NCBI GenBank assembly: GCA_021780495.1
Contig: JAJXYO010000066.1
Coordinates: 1-55,942 of the forward strand
Direction of reading: 5' to 3'
Length of the DNA stretch: 55,942 nucleotides
Origin: Deltaproteobacteria bacterium
GTDB taxonomy: Bacteria > Desulfobacterota > Desulfuromonadia > Geobacterales > Pseudopelobacteraceae
In this document: in pieces, positions 52,619-55,942 of the stretch
Numbering within the stretch: position 1 is the stretch's first letter
Layout of the letters: each line of letters opens with the position of its first letter
The notes under the pieces: generated by a model
Databases searched by the model: none
What the model was told of the DNA's origin: nothing
Seen by the model: only the letters and a program-made list of their open reading frames with translations
Translations under genes and position numbers: made by a program

Positions 52619-53650
52619 ATGAGCGGAAGAACTGTTGTAATGTCCATGGGTTTTGTATTGCTGGTTAGCTGTTATCCGGTCTTCGCCAGTTCTGATGAGG
52701 ATACGAGAGTAACGAACAGGGTCAAGGATATGATCGTCGATCTGGGCGGTCACAATTCCAGCGGGGACAAAAGCATAGCCATTCCCTGCCGCGACCGGGG
52801 CACAAGGAAAATTTCAGTAGTCCATAGCGGAGAAATTACCACCTATACCGGAGATTATCGCAACTGCCGTGAGAATGGCATTATCCGGGACGGGGTATAC
52901 ACGGTGGAGCTTAATGGTGACTATATTGTTGACAGCAGCTCAAAGCGCTCCATTAATGGCGAGCTGTTCGATGCCGTGATCGCCGGCGACGCCGGCAAGG
53001 TCCGCGCGCTCATCCGGTCAAAGGCGGATGTGAATTATACCGAGAGTATTTCCAGTAAAGATGGCGCCTACCTGGACGAGTGGTCACCCCTGATGTCATC
53101 GGTGCTGGCCGGTAATCTGGAAATCATGAAGCTGCTGGTGGCGCACGGTGCCTGGGTGAATTACCTGAACAGCAGGGTTGTCAATGCGTTATGGCTTGCG
53201 GCGAACAACGGCCGGCTGGATATGGTGAAGTTTCTGGCAGGGAAGGGGGCGTACATCAACAACCGGAATATCGAGGATGTCTCGCCGCTCATGGCTGCAG
53301 CGATGAATGGACATGATGCCGTCGCCGCGTATCTGGTTGGTGTCAAGGCAGATATCAATCTTCGCAACAAGAATGGCGACAGCGCTCTGATGTTGGCCAT
53401 AGAGAATGATCACACGTCGATAGCCCGTATGCTCATCACATCAGGGGCCGCAATAAATATCCGGGACCGGTCAGGGGCAACCGCGCTCATGATCGCCGTG
53501 GTTGAAGGGAACGCGGAGATTGTCGGGTTGCTCCTCGAACACAAAGCCGATCCGACGGTCAAGAGCGCTTCGGGCAAGACAGCGCTGGATTATGCAACGC
53601 TGAAGGGGAATGCCGTCATAGAGGCTCTGGTGAAGAAAGCGCTACGCTGA
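52619..53650 (+). CDS. Secreted ankyrin-repeat protein
   Basis: 343 residues from ATG 52619 (CAGGGAGA upstream). The N-terminus MGFVLLVSCYPVFAS is a signal peptide. It has both a cleavage site after VFA and a lipobox-like LVSC (C18), so the mature form may be soluble or lipid-anchored. Residues 30-115 form a small beta-rich domain with two cysteines (IPCRDRGTRKIS..., YRNCRENGI). Ankyrin repeats follow from about 120: GELFDAVIAGDAGKVRALIRSKADVN, SPLMSSVLAGNLEIMKLLVAHGAWVN, ALWLAANNGRLDMVKFLAGKGAYIN, and three more ending TALDYATLKGN. A protein-interaction module in the envelope; partner unknown. It ends 2 bases from the convergent TMTC-like gene. Confidence 0.85.
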   Translation: MSGRTVVMSMGFVLLVSCYPVFASSDEDTRVTNRVKDMIVDLGGHNSSGDKSIAIPCRDRGTRKISVVHSGEITTYTGDYRNCRENGIIRDGVYTVELNGDYIVDSSSKRSINGELFDAVIAGDAGKVRALIRSKADVNYTESISSKDGAYLDEWSPLMSSVLAGNLEIMKLLVAHGAWVNYLNSRVVNALWLAANNGRLDMVKFLAGKGAYINNRNIEDVSPLMAAAMNGHDAVAAYLVGVKADINLRNKNGDSALMLAIENDHTSIARMLITSGAAINIRDRSGATALMIAVVEGNAEIVGLLLEHKADPTVKSASGKTALDYATLKGNAVIEALVKKALR

Positions 53651-53652
53651 TT

Positions 53653-55530
53653 TCAGGTGTGGGCTTTTTTTTTCAGTGCCAGTTCCCGGTTGCTGCGCGC
53701 ATCGAAAAAATCCGGTTTGAGCTTCAATGCCCTGGTGAACTGAACGACGGCTTCATCAAACCTGCCAAGTTCTGCGAGAGCAACTCCGAGATTGTTGAGG
53801 CAATGAACATCATCGGGATCAATCTTCAGCGCTTTGTTGTAATACTGTATCGCTTCATCGATTTTTCCTGTTTTGGCCAATTCCATCCCGAGATTATAGA
53901 GGGCCGCCTCCGACTGCGGGTTGAAGTCGAGAGCAATCCTGAAGTTGCGGATGGCATCCTCATGCCGGGCCTGCAGACCCATGACTATTCCCAGATTGAT
54001 GTGGCCGGAAACAGTCGTCGGATTCTGGATGATGGCCTCGTTGTATTTGAAGATTGCCGCGTCGAGCCTTCCACGGTTCATCAAAATAATCCCTTGATGG
54101 ATTTTTGCATATTCATACCAGGGTGCTATTTCCAATGCTTGGTCGAAGCGCTCCAGTGCTTCATCCAATCGCCCCTGCCGTTCCAGATGCCTTCCCAGCA
54201 CGGCGAGTGCCATGTAGTTGCCCGCGGTTGAATCCAGCGCATGGGTGAACAGAGTTGTCGTGTCCCGCCAGTACGATATCTGACGCCAGGAAAGCAGGAT
54301 GCAGGCTGCGATGACTGCTGCCGTCATGCTGTAGAACAGCCTGCGCAGTCTCGCGCTGCACTCCTTCAGCAGATCTTCCATCCCCCAGGCCAGCATGATG
54401 AAGATGCCGGTGAGCGGCATGTAGGTATAGCGGTCTGCCATGGCCTGCAAGCCGACCCGTACAATCCCGATAACCGGTACAAGGGTGATGATGTACCAGG
54501 ACCAGCCGAACAGCAGGTAGGGATGACGTTTCCGCTCCCGGTAAACGACGACGGTGATGGTGCCCAACAGGCAGGCCGCGCTATAGATTTTCCAGGCAGG
54601 GAGGCCGGTCTGGAAGGGATAGAAAACTGCCAGGTCCGTCGGCCAGAACATTTTCCCGAGATAGCCGGCATAAGCGTTGAGGGCGTTTTGGACCCTTTCA
54701 GTCAGAGGGGAGGCCACCAGAGGGGTCATGGCATTGCCCTGCTGCTGGGCAAAGATCGTGATGGCAGCGCTTGCCACACCAATCAGCAGGAATGGCAGTT
54801 TCTCCAGAACCAGGAACCGGATGGTTTCAGGCTGGGTCGGCACGGTCGTTTCCGTACGCCATAAAGCCGGCCGCTGGAATGGCCAGAAATCCAACAAGAG
54901 CAATACGAAGGGCAGGGAAACCAGCATCGGTTTCGACATGAGGCCCAGACAGAATGCCATTACTACGTAGATATAGCGGGATAAAGCCGGGTTCTCCACA
55001 TAGCGCGCATACAGGTGGAGAGTGATTAGCCAGAACAGGGTGCTCAGGACGTCTTTCCGTTCTGCCACCCAGGCCACCGATTCCACATGCAGCGGGTGCA
55101 GTGCGAAAAGTGCCGCCACAAGAGCGCTTTTCCAAAGTGCTCCGGTGATTCGCGACATGAGCGTGAAGAGCAGGACCGCATTGACGGCATGAAGGAAAAC
55201 GCTGGTCAGATGGTGCCCTGCCGGGTTCATGCCGAACAGTTCCACATCCAGCATATGAGAGATCCAGGTGAGTGGATGCCAGTTGGCGGCATATACGCTA
55301 CTGAAAGCCCATTGTATGTTTTCCAGTGAAAGACCGCTGCGGACATGGGGGTTTTCGAACAGATAAATCTGGTCGTCGTATTCGATGAAGGCATGCCCCC
55401 TGGTTTGCCAGTAGATGGCAAAAACTGATACGACCAGAAACATAATGATCCCGGTGACGGTGCGTGTTGAATGTGTGTGCTGTGCGTTCATGCGGCAGGT
55501 CTGCTCTCGGGAACGTGAATTTTCGGTCAT
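53653..55530 (-). CDS. TMTC-like GT-C membrane protein with TPR repeats
   Basis: About 625 residues. I place the start at ATG 55530 (MTENSRSREQ); ATG 55491 and a TTG at 55572 are alternatives, none with a good ribosome binding site. About eleven membrane helices. The first loop holds YDDQIYLFENPHV and NIQWAFSSVYAANWHPLTWISHMLD, then HPLHVESVAWVAERKDVLSTLFW. The C-terminal third has five or six TPR repeats (e.g. AKTGKIDEAIQYYNKALKIDPDD, AELGRFDEAVVQFTRALKLKPDF). The layout is that of TMTC-type O-mannosyltransferases and their bacterial relatives; the sugar and acceptor are unknown. Homologous to the 50858 gene but with more TPRs. Confidence 0.82.
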   Translation of the reverse strand: MTENSRSREQTCRMNAQHTHSTRTVTGIIMFLVVSVFAIYWQTRGHAFIEYDDQIYLFENPHVRSGLSLENIQWAFSSVYAANWHPLTWISHMLDVELFGMNPAGHHLTSVFLHAVNAVLLFTLMSRITGALWKSALVAALFALHPLHVESVAWVAERKDVLSTLFWLITLHLYARYVENPALSRYIYVVMAFCLGLMSKPMLVSLPFVLLLLDFWPFQRPALWRTETTVPTQPETIRFLVLEKLPFLLIGVASAAITIFAQQQGNAMTPLVASPLTERVQNALNAYAGYLGKMFWPTDLAVFYPFQTGLPAWKIYSAACLLGTITVVVYRERKRHPYLLFGWSWYIITLVPVIGIVRVGLQAMADRYTYMPLTGIFIMLAWGMEDLLKECSARLRRLFYSMTAAVIAACILLSWRQISYWRDTTTLFTHALDSTAGNYMALAVLGRHLERQGRLDEALERFDQALEIAPWYEYAKIHQGIILMNRGRLDAAIFKYNEAIIQNPTTVSGHINLGIVMGLQARHEDAIRNFRIALDFNPQSEAALYNLGMELAKTGKIDEAIQYYNKALKIDPDDVHCLNNLGVALAELGRFDEAVVQFTRALKLKPDFFDARSNRELALKKKAHT

Positions 55531-55816
55531 TGTAGCTTTACCGTAGTTTGCAGATATGACCGTTGCTGACAATAGTACATAAATTACGTGTGCAGTTCAA
55601 TGCATGACATATCTTGTCCTTGTGCTCATAAGATGTTGGATCTGTCACGATAATGCGATAAGATTAGGAAAAGCGCGAGTAGTGTGGAATATTCCAATCT
55701 CTGTCATGAGTGTGTCTATTTACCTAATGAGAGTTGTCCGTTTCAGATCCCAGGTATGGAAAGTGCATAATGACGTGGGAGAACACGGGCTAGTACCCGG
55801 TTCGACTCGTGCCATA
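55531..55816. other. AT-rich spacer before the insertion sequence
   Basis: No gene or clear regulatory signal seen. A plus-strand frame at 55604-55831 crosses into the insertion-sequence end and has no supporting feature. Confidence 0.4.
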
Positions 55817-55942
55817 GAGGGTGTAAAATAGATTGTGTAAATGGCCAAAATCGGTTGAAATCCCAATTCACTGGAGGGACCGATGGCCACGACCGACGAA
55901 CTGCTCGACATTTTGATGAAAGACTACAAGAAACCCGAAGAT
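55817..55942 (+). mobile_element. Left end of an IS256-family insertion sequence (cut by window edge)
   Basis: The segment GAGGGTGTAAAATAGATTGT, continuing TGTAAATGG, at about 55817-55845 looks like an IS256-family terminal repeat, which characteristically contains such TGTAAA runs. It lies 40 bases before the transposase ATG. The exact first base (55817-55820) cannot be fixed without the right end and the target duplication. Confidence 0.65.
55883..55942 (+). CDS. IS256-family (mutator-type) transposase, N-terminus only
   Basis: Twenty codons are visible, MATTDELLDILMKDYKKPED, with CTGGAGGGA upstream of ATG 55883. The opening ELLD.L.KDYK.PED is the standard N-terminus of IS256-family DDE transposases. 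The rest lies beyond the window, so integrity of the catalytic residues cannot be judged. Confidence 0.75.
   Translation, partial: MATTDELLDILMKDYKKPED

Overview
The window looks like a chromosomal segment of a Geobacter-type bacterium (Desulfuromonadales/Geobacterales). This rests on two very large secreted c-type cytochromes with mixed CxxCH and CxxxxCH heme motifs (a Geobacter hallmark), a histidine kinase with a c-heme motif in its periplasmic sensor, two sigma-54 activators, a cobalamin operon next to chemotaxis genes, and a short-form B12 methionine synthase. The base composition is moderately GC-rich, except for an AT-rich left end.

Region by region: (1) 1-1660: a remnant of a large defence-type ATPase, then a small DUF4160/DUF2442 pair translationally coupled to the end of speA. 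(2) 1661-11878: speA on the minus strand, then plus-strand hsp20-lon (overlapping) and thiL-tkt-crp/fnr-aroF; thiL carries an in-frame repeat insertion. (3) 11879-12188: a probable 6S RNA with its own promoter and a symmetrical terminator. (4) 12189-16556: minus-strand cobalamin operon cobJ-cobQ (fused), cbiB, cobD. (5) 16697-24644: a lytic transglycosylase and a FleQ/NtrC-like regulator, divergent from cheW-cheA-cheR-HDOD-cheB. (6) 24712-30657: prfC with a coupled small ORF, DoxX, a GGDEF diguanylate cyclase, tRNA-Arg(CCG), coaE, an RlmL-type methyltransferase, and a small diheme cytochrome with a small membrane protein. (7) 30769-35659: hrcA-grpE-dnaK-dnaJ under a CIRCE operator. (8) 35911-40483: murI, a GerMN protein, short metH and an unknown protein.

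(9) 40547-50513 is the most interesting part. A membrane histidine kinase with a periplasmic c-heme site is followed by an overlapping sigma-54 response regulator. A near-consensus sigma-54 promoter comes next, and then two giant multiheme cytochromes (23 and at least 21 heme-type motifs). After the second cytochrome, ahead of a double terminator, is a 20-codon ORF with an excellent ribosome binding site whose product ends in His-Pro-Cys and resembles a leader peptide of a modified peptide. I read this as a redox- or heme-sensing circuit that switches on an extracellular electron-transfer operon with a linked micro-peptide.

(10) 50568-55942: G/C-tract repeats, two divergent TMTC-like GT-C membrane proteins on either side of an ankyrin protein, and the left end of an IS256-family element cut by the window edge.
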